Assembly: GCA_963700865.1 (NCBI GenBank)
Contig: CAVOZC010000018.1
Span: 620,001-684,000 of the forward strand
DNA from: CAVOGJ01 sp963700865
GTDB taxonomy: Bacteria > Planctomycetota > Planctomycetia > Pirellulales > Pirellulaceae
Direction: 5' to 3'
DNA length: 64,000 nt
The translations under genes and the position numbers were made by a program. The notes under the pieces were generated by a model. The model was not told where the DNA came from. It saw only the letters and a program-made list of their open reading frames with translations, and searched no databases. Below, piece by piece: positions 24,005 through 33,109 of this stretch (position 1 is the first letter of the stretch; each line of letters begins with the position of its first letter).

Positions 24005-25144
24005 ATGCCGGAAGCCAAATACGTGGTCGATCGTCAATTTATCGGCAATTCCCTGTGGATGGACCGACTGCGAAAGCGAATCCATCAAATCGCAAATTAT
24101 AACTACGGCGTGCTCATCACCGGACCGAGCGGTACCGGCAAAGAGTTGGTCGCGCGGGCAGTGCACTCCAACGGAAACCGGGCAGAACGTCCGTTCATTC
24201 CGGTCAATTGCGCCGCGATACCCACGGGCCTGTTCAGCAGTCAGTTATTCGGGCACACCAAAGGCGCGTTTACGGGCGCACAATATGCCTCGCTGGGCTG
24301 CTTTCGAGCCGCAGAGGGGGGAACCCTATTTCTCGACGAAGTCGGGGAACTCGACCTTGACTGTCAAGCCAAGTTACTGAGGGTCCTTCAGGAGAAGATC
24401 GTGACGCCGGTGGGCGGACATGACGGCGTCTCCATCGACGTGCGGACGATTGCCGCCACGAATCGCGATTTAGCGGCCGAAGTCCGTGCGGGCCGGTTCC
24501 GGTTGGATCTCTACTACCGTCTCAACGTCCTCTCCGTCGAAACCTTGGGGCTCGTGGAACGAAGGGACGATATCCAGCCCCTGGCGGAGTACTTTCTTGC
24601 CAAGACGGCTGCCGAGTGCGGACTGCCACAAAAGAAACTGCTCCCCCATTCCATCAAACTCCTGGAGTCGTACGACTGGCCGGGAAATGTGCGCGAGCTG
24701 GAAAACTTCATTGAACGGGCCGTCGTGATGACCGATGGCAATGTGATCGGTCCCGAGGCATTCCCCGAAATCATGGAGGCGCCGTTGCGGCGAACGGCTC
24801 CGGTCCCGGGAGGTTACCTGCCACCCGCAGCCGCGCTGTCATCGGCCGAGTATCCGCCGCCCAGTCCGCGACTCGAACCCAATGCTTCGCCCACGGATGA
24901 AGCTCCCCCGCCTGACGGTGACCCCGCGGTTCCCATGTCGCCATGCGAACAAGACGAAACAGTCTGGTTGACGCTGGCCGATCTCGAACGAAAGCATATC
25001 GAACGAACGCTCCGCGAGACCTACTACAATCAAACCGCAGCGGCCCGTCTGCTGGATGTCGACCGCAAGTTGCTGGCTCGCAAGATTAAGAAGTACGGCA
25101 TTCGGCTGCCCGAGATGAGGGCGCCGCGCGGCGGGCAGGTGTGA
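24005..25144 (+). CDS. Sigma-54-dependent transcriptional activator downstream of the array
   Basis: The 379-residue enhancer-binding protein has no receiver domain. The AAA+ module shows Walker A GPSGTGKE (about 38-45), the GAFTGAQYASLGCFRAAEGG loop, Walker B LFLDEVGELD, FRLDLYYRLNVLSVETLGLVER, and YDWPGNVRELENFIERAVV. A Pro-rich linker (about 265-315) leads to a Fis-type HTH (ERTLRETYYNQTAAARLLDVDRKLLARKIKKYGI). It follows the small-protein array on the same strand and is therefore the obvious regulator candidate for the -24/-12 element at 21229. The extended motif ASLGxFRAAEGG is shared with the activator at 17433, so the two are probably recent paralogues. Confidence 0.9.
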   Translation: MPEAKYVVDRQFIGNSLWMDRLRKRIHQIANYNYGVLITGPSGTGKELVARAVHSNGNRAERPFIPVNCAAIPTGLFSSQLFGHTKGAFTGAQYASLGCFRAAEGGTLFLDEVGELDLDCQAKLLRVLQEKIVTPVGGHDGVSIDVRTIAATNRDLAAEVRAGRFRLDLYYRLNVLSVETLGLVERRDDIQPLAEYFLAKTAAECGLPQKKLLPHSIKLLESYDWPGNVRELENFIERAVVMTDGNVIGPEAFPEIMEAPLRRTAPVPGGYLPPAAALSSAEYPPPSPRLEPNASPTDEAPPPDGDPAVPMSPCEQDETVWLTLADLERKHIERTLRETYYNQTAAARLLDVDRKLLARKIKKYGIRLPEMRAPRGGQV

Positions 25145-25171
25145 TCGCTGTCCCCCGAAACGAACTTCTTC

Positions 25172-25756
25172 TCAAAACACACCCTTGCCGAAATCATCGT
25201 TTGGCGGCGCCGCCGCGTCGGGGCGCCTTTCTTGGGACTTCGGCGGCGGGATGTGCTCGCTGCCGGCTTCGATGCGGCGAGGCGGTGCCGCCGCCCCGGT
25301 CGGCGGGGGAACTGCCGCCGAGGGAGCCTCATCCTCATCGAAGTCCGGATAGTCATCGTAGCTGGGAACATAGCCGGGCTGCTTTGAGAGGGCCACTTCG
25401 GCCTCAAAGGCCTCAATGACGCGGCGCTGAATCAGTTCGCGGCATTCCGAATTGATCGGATGAGCAATGTCGGCATACAGCTTGGCGCGACCTTCGTGGT
25501 CCTTGGTGCCAAAGCCCTGGGGGAGTCGTTTGCCACACTGATTGCAAAAAGCGGCCCGCAGATGGTTCTTTCCGCGGCAAAAGGGACAATGGGCGGTCAA
25601 TTTCCGACTGGGCATGGCCACGAATGGACCGTTGGTACCATCGATGATCTTCAAATCGCGGATTACGAAAGAGTCATCAAACGTAATCGAGCAAAATGCC
25701 TGAAGTCGGTCATCACCCTCTTCCATCAACTTGATTCGTACTTCGGTAATATTCAC
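25172..25756 (-). CDS. spoVG: SpoVG-family protein with inserted zinc ribbon
   Basis: SpoVG is a small RNA/DNA-binding regulator. From GTG 25756, with CGAGG five bases upstream, the protein has 194 residues, twice the Bacillus length. The SpoVG core is clear: VNITEVRIKL, RLQAFCSITFDDSFVIRDLKIIDG, GPFVAMPSRK, then ADIAHPINSECRELIQRRVIEAFE. Between PSRK and ADIAHPINS sits an extra C-x2-C-x10-C-x2-C module (CPFC...CNQC), a likely zinc ribbon. The C-terminus is acidic, then Pro-rich and disordered. It lies 35 bases after ispE, an arrangement also known from Firmicutes. Confidence 0.88.
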   Translation of the reverse strand: MNITEVRIKLMEEGDDRLQAFCSITFDDSFVIRDLKIIDGTNGPFVAMPSRKLTAHCPFCRGKNHLRAAFCNQCGKRLPQGFGTKDHEGRAKLYADIAHPINSECRELIQRRVIEAFEAEVALSKQPGYVPSYDDYPDFDEDEAPSAAVPPPTGAAAPPRRIEAGSEHIPPPKSQERRPDAAAPPNDDFGKGVF

Positions 25757-25791
25757 GAGTACCTCGGCTCTCACGCGATGCCATGCCCATG

Positions 25792-26691
25792 TTATGCGGC
25801 GGTATACCCCGGGTCGCTGCTCGCCAGGAAGACTTGGCCCAATCCCATCCCTCGCAGTCTCCCGAAGAGCCGCGCGGCCTGCCGATGATGATGGCACAGG
25901 CCGAAATAAGCCGTGCCACTGCCACTCAGCTGGTGCGCCACCACACCCAGGCCGCGAAATACGTCTTCCAAGCGTTCTACCCAGGGAGTTAATTCCCTGG
26001 CGGCTGCCTGCAGGTCGTTCGAAAGGCCATCCGCGAGGGCCGTTCGAACAGGAATCGCCGACAAGGAAACACGCGGCGACAGCTCGCCCCGCGGCACGCA
26101 CTGACGAAAAACGGCGGGTGTCGACAGACCCACGGGTGGCTTGACCACCACAAAGTCGAGTCGGCCCCACGGGGAAGCCCGCTCCACCAATTCGCCTCGA
26201 CCTCGACACTCGGCCGGCGAAGGGTGCAGAAAAAAGGCCACATCGCTGCCGATCTCCGCGGCCACTCCCCGCAGCTCGTCGAGTGAGCAGCCGAGCCCCC
26301 AGGCGGCGCGAGCCGCAATCAGGGCCGCCGCGGCATCGCTCGAACCGCCTCCCAACCCCGCTTGCGTTGGAATCCGCTTCACAAGATGAACTTCGGCACC
26401 CTGGCGCACCCCACACCGCTGCTGTAATCGAGATAACGCTTGGATGATCAGATTGTCCGCGCCGCCGGGCACCGCGTCGTGCTGGCCCGCCGCCGTGGCC
26501 CATTCGCACGTCATCCGCAGCGCCGTGCCGGGGATGGGGTCCAGGAAAAGCGTGTCGTAGAGGGTAATCGCTTCAAAACGCGATCGTAACTCATGAAACC
26601 CATCGGCCCGACGGGCAAGAACATCAAGAGTGAGATTCAGCTTGGCGGATGTCCATATTTCATAGCCGGCAACGGTTTTCCGGACGAACAT
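25792..26691 (-). CDS. ispE: 4-diphosphocytidyl-2-C-methyl-D-erythritol kinase
   Basis: IspE phosphorylates CDP-methylerythritol in the MEP isoprenoid pathway. The 299-residue GHMP kinase shows SAKLNLTLDVLARRADGFHE (about 15-34, substrate Lys/Asp region), the ATP loop PTQAGLGGGSSDAAAAL (about 108-124), IGSDVAFFL and the C-terminal QLSGSGTAYFG. Length is typical. It is the first gene of a likely ispE-spoVG operon. Confidence 0.93.
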   Translation of the reverse strand: MFVRKTVAGYEIWTSAKLNLTLDVLARRADGFHELRSRFEAITLYDTLFLDPIPGTALRMTCEWATAAGQHDAVPGGADNLIIQALSRLQQRCGVRQGAEVHLVKRIPTQAGLGGGSSDAAAALIAARAAWGLGCSLDELRGVAAEIGSDVAFFLHPSPAECRGRGELVERASPWGRLDFVVVKPPVGLSTPAVFRQCVPRGELSPRVSLSAIPVRTALADGLSNDLQAAARELTPWVERLEDVFRGLGVVAHQLSGSGTAYFGLCHHHRQAARLFGRLRGMGLGQVFLASSDPGYTAA

Positions 26692-26979
26692 CCTTGGACC
26701 TGTCGACGCGAGAACTGGAATGGGCTGCGGTTACATGAGACTTGTCTAGCCTTGACTTCGACACTTGACGGCACGATCTGTGTCTTTTCCAACACTCAAA
26801 ATTCTATCTTTGTAAATCCTCTGGTCAACATGCATCCCCGCGCGGCAGGGTTGGCGCAGCTTTTCCAGCCTGCGTGGAGTACGCTTTCAGGCAGCCCGAG
26901 CGGTCGGATCGAGCCGCGCGGCCCGCATTTCAGACCGCATCGCTTTCCGCCCAGGCACGAAAGGCCGCTCCTCGCACCC
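26692..26979. other. Divergent intergenic region
   Basis: This stretch of about 290 bases lies between divergent ispE and the YqaA-type gene. The frame of the latter is open through it, but no family-like protein sequence appears before 26980. I see no clear promoter motifs. Confidence 0.35.
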
Positions 26980-27615
26980 ATGAGCCATTCCACCGAAGTC
27001 GATACCGCCCCGCCGCTCAACCGGGTGCCCGCCTGGGCGATCCATCGCCGGCTTTATGACTGGGTACTGTCTCTTGCCAATACCCCGCATGCCACCTGGT
27101 CTTTGTTCGCTATCAGCTTCGCGGAATCGAGCTTCTTTCCCATACCGCCCGATGTCCTCCTCGCGCCGTTATGCCTGGGCAATCGACGCCGGAGTCTCTG
27201 GTTTGCGATGGTCACGACGGTTGGCAGCGTCTTCGGCGCCTATCTCGGTTACGCCATCGGTTACGCCGCGATTGAGACCGTCGTGCCGTTGATTCCCGGA
27301 GTCACCGCCGAAAAGATTGACCTCCTGGCGGGCGAGTTCGATCGGCGGGGGCAATGGTACGTATTGATCGCCGCCCTGACGCCGATTCCGTTCAAGCTGC
27401 TCACGATTACCGCTGGCTCGGCAAAAATGGGCCTGCCGCTGTTTACCTTGGCTTGCGTCACCGGTCGTGCCGCGCGGTTTTTCGGCGTGGCAGGACTGTT
27501 CTATTGGATCGGTCCCAGCGCGACGCGAATCATCGATCGATATTTTAACTGGCTCTGCTTCTTGTTCGTGATCTTGCTCGTCGGAGGATTCGCCATCATC
27601 CAGCAGCTACATTGA
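26980..27615 (+). CDS. YqaA/DedA-type (SNARE-associated) membrane protein
   Basis: The 211-residue integral membrane protein has the DedA/VTT-like pattern: WSLFAISFAESSFFPIPPDV (family signature E..FFPIP.E), a re-entrant GSVFGAYLGYAIGYAA, and RRGQWYVLIAALTPIPFKLLTITAG with the conserved Pro-x-Pro element. A final hydrophobic helix follows (LCFLFVILLVGGFAII). Family members are linked to membrane lipid scrambling and proton-dependent transport; the specific role here is unknown. ATG 26980 is chosen because upstream residues are Pro/Arg-rich and unlike the family. Confidence 0.8.
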   Translation: MSHSTEVDTAPPLNRVPAWAIHRRLYDWVLSLANTPHATWSLFAISFAESSFFPIPPDVLLAPLCLGNRRRSLWFAMVTTVGSVFGAYLGYAIGYAAIETVVPLIPGVTAEKIDLLAGEFDRRGQWYVLIAALTPIPFKLLTITAGSAKMGLPLFTLACVTGRAARFFGVAGLFYWIGPSATRIIDRYFNWLCFLFVILLVGGFAIIQQLH

Positions 27616-27660
27616 AAAGGTACGGGCCAGGGCGAAAAGCCCCTTGTTCGGCGGGTGGGC

Positions 27661-28518
27661 TCAGCTGCGCACCAGCTGGTGGAATCGCTCGAGCAGTTCG
27701 CCCGTCAGCGGGCCCGGCTGGCCACTACCGATGACGCGATTGTCCACCTTGACGACGGGGATAATCTCGGCGGCGCTGCCCGTGAGGAAACACTCGTCGG
27801 CAACGTAAACATCGTGCCGCGAGAGGGCAATTTCACGCACTTCGTGTCCCGCTTCGCGGCCCAATTCGATCACCGCCCGGCGGGTGATGCCGTCGAGGAT
27901 GCCGGCATCGATCGGCGGCGTCATGAGGACGCGCTCCTTGACGAGAAAGATATTGTCCCCGGTACACTCGGCCACTTCGCCCTTGTGGTTCAGCATCAGG
28001 GCCTCCACACAGCCGGCTTGCAAGCCTTCCAGCTTGGCCATGATGTTGTTCAGATAGTTCAGCGATTTTATGCGAGGATTCAGCGCCGCCGGATTGTTTC
28101 GCATGGTGCTGGCCGTCACGATTTCCAGCCCCTGTGCGTACATCTCCGCGGGGTATAAGGCGATGCTGTCGGCAATCACAATGATCTGCGGATGGCTGGT
28201 CTTGTTCGGGTCCAGTCCCAATGTGCCGGCGCCGCGAGTGACGATCAGGCGGATATAGCCGTCTTGAATCCCATTCACCTCCAGCATCTGCCGGCAAGCG
28301 GCTCCCACCTCCGACTTGCTTGCCGGAATCCTCAGCCAGATCGCCTGCGCCGATTCCCAGAGCCGGTCGAGATGCTGCTCCAAACGGAAGATCTTGCCAC
28401 CGTAACTGCGCATGCCTTCAAAAACGCCGTCGCCATAAAGTAGCCCATGATCGTAGACACTGATCTTGGCATCCTCTTTCGCGTACATCTCACCGCTAAT
28501 CCAGATTTTGATCGACAT
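27661..28518 (-). CDS. ilvE: Branched-chain amino-acid aminotransferase
   Basis: The enzyme transfers the amino group in the last step of Val/Leu/Ile synthesis, using PLP. The 285 residues show the class IV features: ISVYDHGLLYGDGVFEGMRSY (about 19-39), the PLP Lys in PRIKSLNYLNNIMAK (about 148-162), CVEALMLNHKGEVAECTGDNIF and the FLTGSAAEIIPVVKVDNR phosphate-binding stretch. AGGGA precedes the ATG. Some class IV enzymes with this layout are D-amino-acid transaminases, but the EALMLN/GEVAECTGDNIF pattern favours IlvE. The acetolactate synthase gene of the same pathway lies at 47274. Confidence 0.9.
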   Translation of the reverse strand: MSIKIWISGEMYAKEDAKISVYDHGLLYGDGVFEGMRSYGGKIFRLEQHLDRLWESAQAIWLRIPASKSEVGAACRQMLEVNGIQDGYIRLIVTRGAGTLGLDPNKTSHPQIIVIADSIALYPAEMYAQGLEIVTASTMRNNPAALNPRIKSLNYLNNIMAKLEGLQAGCVEALMLNHKGEVAECTGDNIFLVKERVLMTPPIDAGILDGITRRAVIELGREAGHEVREIALSRHDVYVADECFLTGSAAEIIPVVKVDNRVIGSGQPGPLTGELLERFHQLVRS

Positions 28519-28671
28519 CGGGGGTCCCTAAATTGACAATGGGGTGAGCCGTAAGCGTTAGCGCTGACCAACGCGATCCGCGTGAGGAGGACAGGCGATA
28601 GTGGCTGCGTCGTGTTATCCCAGACGGCGGCGAAGTCCTCGCGCCACGCCAGGTCCGAAACATCAAGGAGT

Positions 28672-29463
28672 CTACACCGCTTGAATGCGTCCTTCGACCA
28701 GCCGCACCGTGCGGTCGGCCAAGCCCGCGATGTTGGCGTCGTGCGTGACCATGACTATAGTGAGCCGCTTCGTTTCCTTCAAGCGACACAGCGTTTCCAT
28801 GACGCCACTGCCCGTGTCGCGGTCGAGATTTCCCGTGGGTTCATCCGCCAACAGCAGTGTGGGCTCACACACCAACGCCCGCGCGATCGCGACGCGTTGC
28901 ATCTCGCCGCCAGAGAGCTCCCGCGGCTTGTGTTTCAGGCGATGAGAAAGCCCGACCAACTCCAGCAATTCGGTAGCCCTCTCCACTCGTTGGCGTCGTT
29001 GCCGCCAATAGCCCCAGACGCCTGTTTCGATCATCAGGGGCAACAGCACATTTTCCAACGTCGTCAGTTCGGGAAGCAAGTGATAAAACTGAAATATCAT
29101 GCCGAATTGGCGGGTGCGGAGCCCTTCTCGGGCCCGTGATGACAGGTGGTCAATCCGTTGCCCGGCGAACCAGATCTCTCCGGCGTCGGGTGCGTCGAGG
29201 GTCCCCATCAAGTGCAGCAGGGTACTCTTGCCCGAGCCGCTTTGGCCCACAATCGCCGTGAACTCGGCCGGCTGAATACGCAGGTTGACACCGCGTAGCA
29301 CGGGCACCTCGACGTCGCCCTTGTGGTAGCTCTTTTTCACGTCCCGCGTTTCAAGGATGGTCGACGAATCGACCACGCGGAGGGTCGGTCCCCCCGCTCC
29401 GCGGCGGTTCTCGCGGGCGGCGGTTGCTTTGGAGAGCGGCAGCGAAGATGCGGAATTACTCAT
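28672..29463 (-). CDS. lolD: LolD-type ABC transporter ATP-binding protein
   Basis: The 263-residue ATPase has Walker A VGQSGSGKST, the signature motif ELSGGEMQRVAIARAL, Walker B LLLADEPTGNLD, and the LolD/MacB-type EFTAIVGQSG...HLMGTLDAPDAG. Its N-terminus is extended by about 30 residues. The start at 29463 overlaps the end of the upstream permease gene by 8 bases, so the two are translationally coupled. Together they resemble LolCDE, which releases lipoproteins from the inner membrane; MacB-like export is the alternative. Confidence 0.88.
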   Translation of the reverse strand: MSNSASSLPLSKATAARENRRGAGGPTLRVVDSSTILETRDVKKSYHKGDVEVPVLRGVNLRIQPAEFTAIVGQSGSGKSTLLHLMGTLDAPDAGEIWFAGQRIDHLSSRAREGLRTRQFGMIFQFYHLLPELTTLENVLLPLMIETGVWGYWRQRRQRVERATELLELVGLSHRLKHKPRELSGGEMQRVAIARALVCEPTLLLADEPTGNLDRDTGSGVMETLCRLKETKRLTIVMVTHDANIAGLADRTVRLVEGRIQAV

Positions 29464-31000
29464 AACGAAGTGCCTCCACGGGATGCAACCGCGCGGCTCG
29501 AAGTGCCGGTAGCACGCTGGCACCGACGGCGATGCTCATGGCTCCAACGACAATCCAAGTCACGGTAAAGGGATTGATAATGGTTGGTATCTCTTGAAAG
29601 TAATAAATGGTCGGATCGAATACTTCGCGACCGGTAAGTGTTTCGATCAAGCCAGCGATTTCATTGATCTTCCACACAAAAAGCAGGCCCATGATCACAC
29701 CGACTCCTGATCCGACGACGCCCAGTGACAATCCGTATCCGAGGAAGATCGCCATCACGCCGCGGCTGGAAGCGCCGAGTGACTTGAGAATGCCAATATC
29801 CCGCGTCTTTTCCACGACGATCATGTAGAAAGTCGCCAAGATGCCGAATCCGGCAACGCCAATGATCAGAAACAGCAGGATGTTCAAGATGGTCGTTTCC
29901 ATTTGCACGGCGGCGAGCAACGGACCTTGCATGTCTTTCCAGCTTTGCACGTGAAAAGGATAAGTGCTCATCGGAAAGCGGGCCCGCAATTTTTCTCGCG
30001 CCACGTCGAGATTCGCGCCGGATCGCAGCTTGATCTGGATGGCCGATACGGCGCCGATTCCCGTTTCCGGATCGATCATGCCGCGCATCCGCTGCAGTTC
30101 CTCGATTGGCACGAAGGCGAATGTGGCATCGTATTCACTCATCTTGCTCTCATAGAGATCAACCACCGTGAAAGTGGCGTATTCCGGTTTGGGCGGCATG
30201 CCGCCTCCCGGCAAGATCACGCGGACGTCGTCGCCTGGCCGACACAAGTAAAAATCGACGACCTCGCCATCGGCATTCCTCAACCGCTCGCTGGCGATGG
30301 CGATCCCCAGCACGATCCCGGTATGCTGCTCCTTGGTGGGATCGAACAGCGACTCTTGCGAGTTTTCCGGGAGCGAAGAGAACGGATCATCCAGATTGAT
30401 GTCGGCCGCATGATCCGCGGAGGTGCTGTCTTCTTCCGCAGTCGATTGTGGCGGGGCCGGGCGACGCGATTGCTGCTGTAGTTGCGCTGCGTAGATGCGA
30501 TCGAGCATGACCTGTTCGCGGCGATATCGCCAGCCCGCATTCGGCAGGCGCTCGCCAAAGCCGCCATCACGGAGGAGGAAGTCAATCTTCTCGCGGTTCT
30601 CCGGGTGCAGCAGATATTGGCCAAAGTCACCGACTTCCGCGTACGTTTCGCGGTCAATGCCAATCAGGTTGACTTGCTTCGTGAAGCTGCGACCGCGAAC
30701 TTTCATGTTCAGCATCGCAGGCACATGTACATTGGCCGTCATGGCCAGCAAGTCATCGCCAAGTACCGATCGGACCTCGGTCATGACGAGCTGCGGATTT
30801 TCAATCCCCTCCAAACTGTGTGCTTCGACAACCAGGTCCGAGAGAATGCCGTGCAGTCGCTTGTAGGTTTCGTTCTGAAACCCCAGCATCACGCTATTGA
30901 CGACGATCATGGTCGCGACGCCCAGCATCACGCTGATAATCGATGCCAGCGCGATAAATCGCGTGCGCAAATAGCGAGAGCAAAGTAAGAGCTTGTACAT
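29456..31000 (-). CDS. FtsX-fold ABC permease, LolC/LolE type
   Basis: The 514-residue permease starts MYKLLLCSRYLRTRFIALAS, with TM1 (IISVMLGVATMIVVNSVMLG) typical of LolC/E. A large periplasmic MacB-like domain follows, including an unusual Gln/Ser/Asp-rich insert (about 180-225: QQQSRRPAPPQSTAEEDSTS). Three C-terminal TM helices complete it (ILLFLIIGVAGFGILATFYMIV, MAIFLGYGLSLGVVGSGVGV, VTWIVVGAMSIAVGASVLPALRAA) ending HPVEALRYE, the classic FtsX tail. AAAGGA lies upstream of the ATG. It is coupled to the ATPase gene. Confidence 0.85.
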   Translation of the reverse strand: MYKLLLCSRYLRTRFIALASIISVMLGVATMIVVNSVMLGFQNETYKRLHGILSDLVVEAHSLEGIENPQLVMTEVRSVLGDDLLAMTANVHVPAMLNMKVRGRSFTKQVNLIGIDRETYAEVGDFGQYLLHPENREKIDFLLRDGGFGERLPNAGWRYRREQVMLDRIYAAQLQQQSRRPAPPQSTAEEDSTSADHAADINLDDPFSSLPENSQESLFDPTKEQHTGIVLGIAIASERLRNADGEVVDFYLCRPGDDVRVILPGGGMPPKPEYATFTVVDLYESKMSEYDATFAFVPIEELQRMRGMIDPETGIGAVSAIQIKLRSGANLDVAREKLRARFPMSTYPFHVQSWKDMQGPLLAAVQMETTILNILLFLIIGVAGFGILATFYMIVVEKTRDIGILKSLGASSRGVMAIFLGYGLSLGVVGSGVGVIMGLLFVWKINEIAGLIETLTGREVFDPTIYYFQEIPTIINPFTVTWIVVGAMSIAVGASVLPALRAARLHPVEALRYE

Positions 31001-31177
31001 ATGCCATTCCTTTGGCGTAATGGTGGCGGGTGGTCCTTGCCAGCCGTCGGTACCCGTTTTGTCCGCACTGCCGCGAGGGAGGTCGCCGGCAGGCGTTGGT
31101 TCCAAGTTGTCAGACGCGTGGTTCAAATCCCCGTCATGCTTGCGGCTATCCTCCGCCCGTTCACGAAGCAAGGCGGC

Positions 31178-32779
31178 CTATTGCTCGGGGCGTAACAAAG
31201 GAAACAAAATCACGTCGCGAATCGTTTGCGTATTCGTCAATAGCATGACCATACGATCGATGCCAATCCCTAAACCGCCGGCGGGCGGCATGCCATGCCG
31301 CAGCGCACGGACGAAATCATGGTCCATTGTGGCCATCGAGTCTTCCTCGGATAGTCCGGCCAGCTGTGTCTTGAACAGCGCTTCTTGCAAATCGGGATCG
31401 TTCAGCTCGGTGTAGGCGTTGGCGACTTCCATCCCCTGGATGAACAGCTCGAATCGCTCCGCCACGGCCGGGTTGCCCGCCTTCCGCTTGGTGAGCGGAC
31501 ACACGCTCGCCGGGTAGTCCATCACGAATATCGGACCCGCCAACGCCGGTTCGACCGTGGCTTCGAACAGGTCACTCTTGACGATGTCGGGATGACGGCC
31601 CACCAGCTCAATCTCCAGCTCACTCGCTCGCGCGGCGATCGCCGTCCCATCACCCGGGTCGATCCCCGCGTATTCCGCCAAGAGATCATCGTACGTGCGC
31701 CGCGCGAAAGGGGGCGTAAAGTCGATCTGGCTCTCACCCCACGGCAGCACATTTCCTTTCCCCAACGACTGGATGGCATTGCAGAAAATGCGCTCCGTCA
31801 ACTCCATCATCGTCTCGTAGTTTCCGTATGACTCGTAGATCTCAAGCATCGTGAATTCGGGGTTGTGCTTGGGACTGATTCCCTCATTGCGAAAGACCCG
31901 CCCCAGCTCGTACACCCGTTCCACGCCCCCAACGAGCAGACGCTTAAGATGCAACTCCAAGGCAATCCGCAGGAACAGATCCAGATCGAGCGCGTTGTGA
32001 TGGGTCTCAAAGGGACGCGCCGCCGCACCCCCCGCAATCGCATGCAATGTTGGCCCCTCGATCTCGCAGAAGCCGAGCTGGTGCAGCGTTTCCCGAACGG
32101 ATCGCACGATCTTTGTGCGATCCAGAAAACGGTCCATCACCCCGTCGCCGTACGTCAGGTCCAGATATCGCAACCGCTGCCGCAATTCGGGGTCACTCAA
32201 CCCATGGTGCTTCTCCGGCGGCGACTCGATCGATTTCGTCAAGAAATGGATCTGCTCCGCGAAGATCGTCAACTCGCCGGTCTTGGTCCGCCGCAATTGT
32301 CCATCGACACCAATGATGTCTCCCAGGTCGACGCATTTGGCGACTTCAAAGTTGTCGTCCCCCACCTGCCCCTTGCCGATGAACAGCTGGATCTGACCGG
32401 TCATGTCGCGAAGGTCGACGAAGCGGAGCTTGCCTTTGTCCCGCTGAAAGACGACACGCCCCGCCGCCCGCACGGACGGCCCAACGATCTCGCCCGCTCC
32501 CTGCTGCGCGAGCCACGCCCGGAAATCAAAATCGTCCGCTTGTCCCTCCAGCGGTGGCAGCTCGACGAATTCGCCGTTCTCTTTCTTCAGCCGGACCTCG
32601 CCCACGCGGCTGCGAATATCACCAATCGAGGTTCGTCCCGCGAATCGCTGGCCCCACGGATCGATCCCCAATTCCTGCAGGCGTTGCAGTTTGGCTCGCC
32701 GTGCCGCTTCGAGCTTGTGAACGTCGCCTTCCGCGGCGCCGCTGTTCGCTTCCGTCATGGCTTCCGCAGTCTTCATCAT
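31178..32779 (-). CDS. lysS: Lysyl-tRNA synthetase, class II
   Basis: LysS charges tRNA-Lys. The 533-residue protein contains an N-terminal OB-fold (VRAAGRVVFQRDKGKLRFVDLRD). The class II core follows: motif 1 around SVRETLHQLGFCEIEGPTLHAIAGGAAARPFETHHNALDLDLFLRIA, motif 2 VYELGRVFRNEGISPKHNPEFTMLEIYE, and motif 3 GMPPAGGLGIGIDRMVMLLT. The TRNA anticodon-binding OB-fold precedes the catalytic domain as usual. The start is uncertain: ATG 32779 has no ribosome-binding site, while ATG 32758 (MTEANSG) has GCGGAAG just upstream. Confidence 0.95.
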   Translation of the reverse strand: MMKTAEAMTEANSGAAEGDVHKLEAARRAKLQRLQELGIDPWGQRFAGRTSIGDIRSRVGEVRLKKENGEFVELPPLEGQADDFDFRAWLAQQGAGEIVGPSVRAAGRVVFQRDKGKLRFVDLRDMTGQIQLFIGKGQVGDDNFEVAKCVDLGDIIGVDGQLRRTKTGELTIFAEQIHFLTKSIESPPEKHHGLSDPELRQRLRYLDLTYGDGVMDRFLDRTKIVRSVRETLHQLGFCEIEGPTLHAIAGGAAARPFETHHNALDLDLFLRIALELHLKRLLVGGVERVYELGRVFRNEGISPKHNPEFTMLEIYESYGNYETMMELTERIFCNAIQSLGKGNVLPWGESQIDFTPPFARRTYDDLLAEYAGIDPGDGTAIAARASELEIELVGRHPDIVKSDLFEATVEPALAGPIFVMDYPASVCPLTKRKAGNPAVAERFELFIQGMEVANAYTELNDPDLQEALFKTQLAGLSEEDSMATMDHDFVRALRHGMPPAGGLGIGIDRMVMLLTNTQTIRDVILFPLLRPEQ

Positions 32780-33109
32780 GGGGTGAGTCGGTCGAGGTAT
32801 TCGCCCAGTAGCGGCGGGAATCGGTCGGGGGCCCGCAGCGCCCGGTCCGGCAAGAGCCGCCGGCTCTTAAGGAGTGAATATTGCACAGTTTGGGCACTCG
32901 CGAGATTTTAGTAAAACAAGCGGGTACGAGCAACGTCAGCCCCCCGCGCGTGGGCCGTCCCGCGAACTCATTCTCGACCCGACTTTCCCTCAACAGGTGA
33001 CCTTTGCCGTGTGAACTCGTTTGGAAATCCTCGGCGGCCACCGCCGCGGTCTACGCTGTATGGCTGGTCGGCCGTCGGCCAGGGCCGACAGGGGAGCTGA
33101 GCAGCCCGG
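32780..33109. other. Intergenic region upstream of lysS
   Basis: This 330-base divergent gap contains AAGAGCC(32852-32858)/GGCTCTT(32862-32868), a 7-bp inverted repeat with a 3-base loop inside the presumed lysS leader. It could be an attenuator or operator. No T-box features are recognisable. Confidence 0.35.

Noticed and set aside
31112..31140. Sequence CGTGGTTCAAATCCCCG resembling a tRNA T-arm upstream of the LolC/E-type gene
   Set aside because: No matching acceptor stem, D-arm or anticodon arm can be placed around it on the plus strand.
31865..32911. Long open frame opposite lysS
   Set aside because: Antisense shadow of a clear lysyl-tRNA synthetase; its translation has no recognisable motif.
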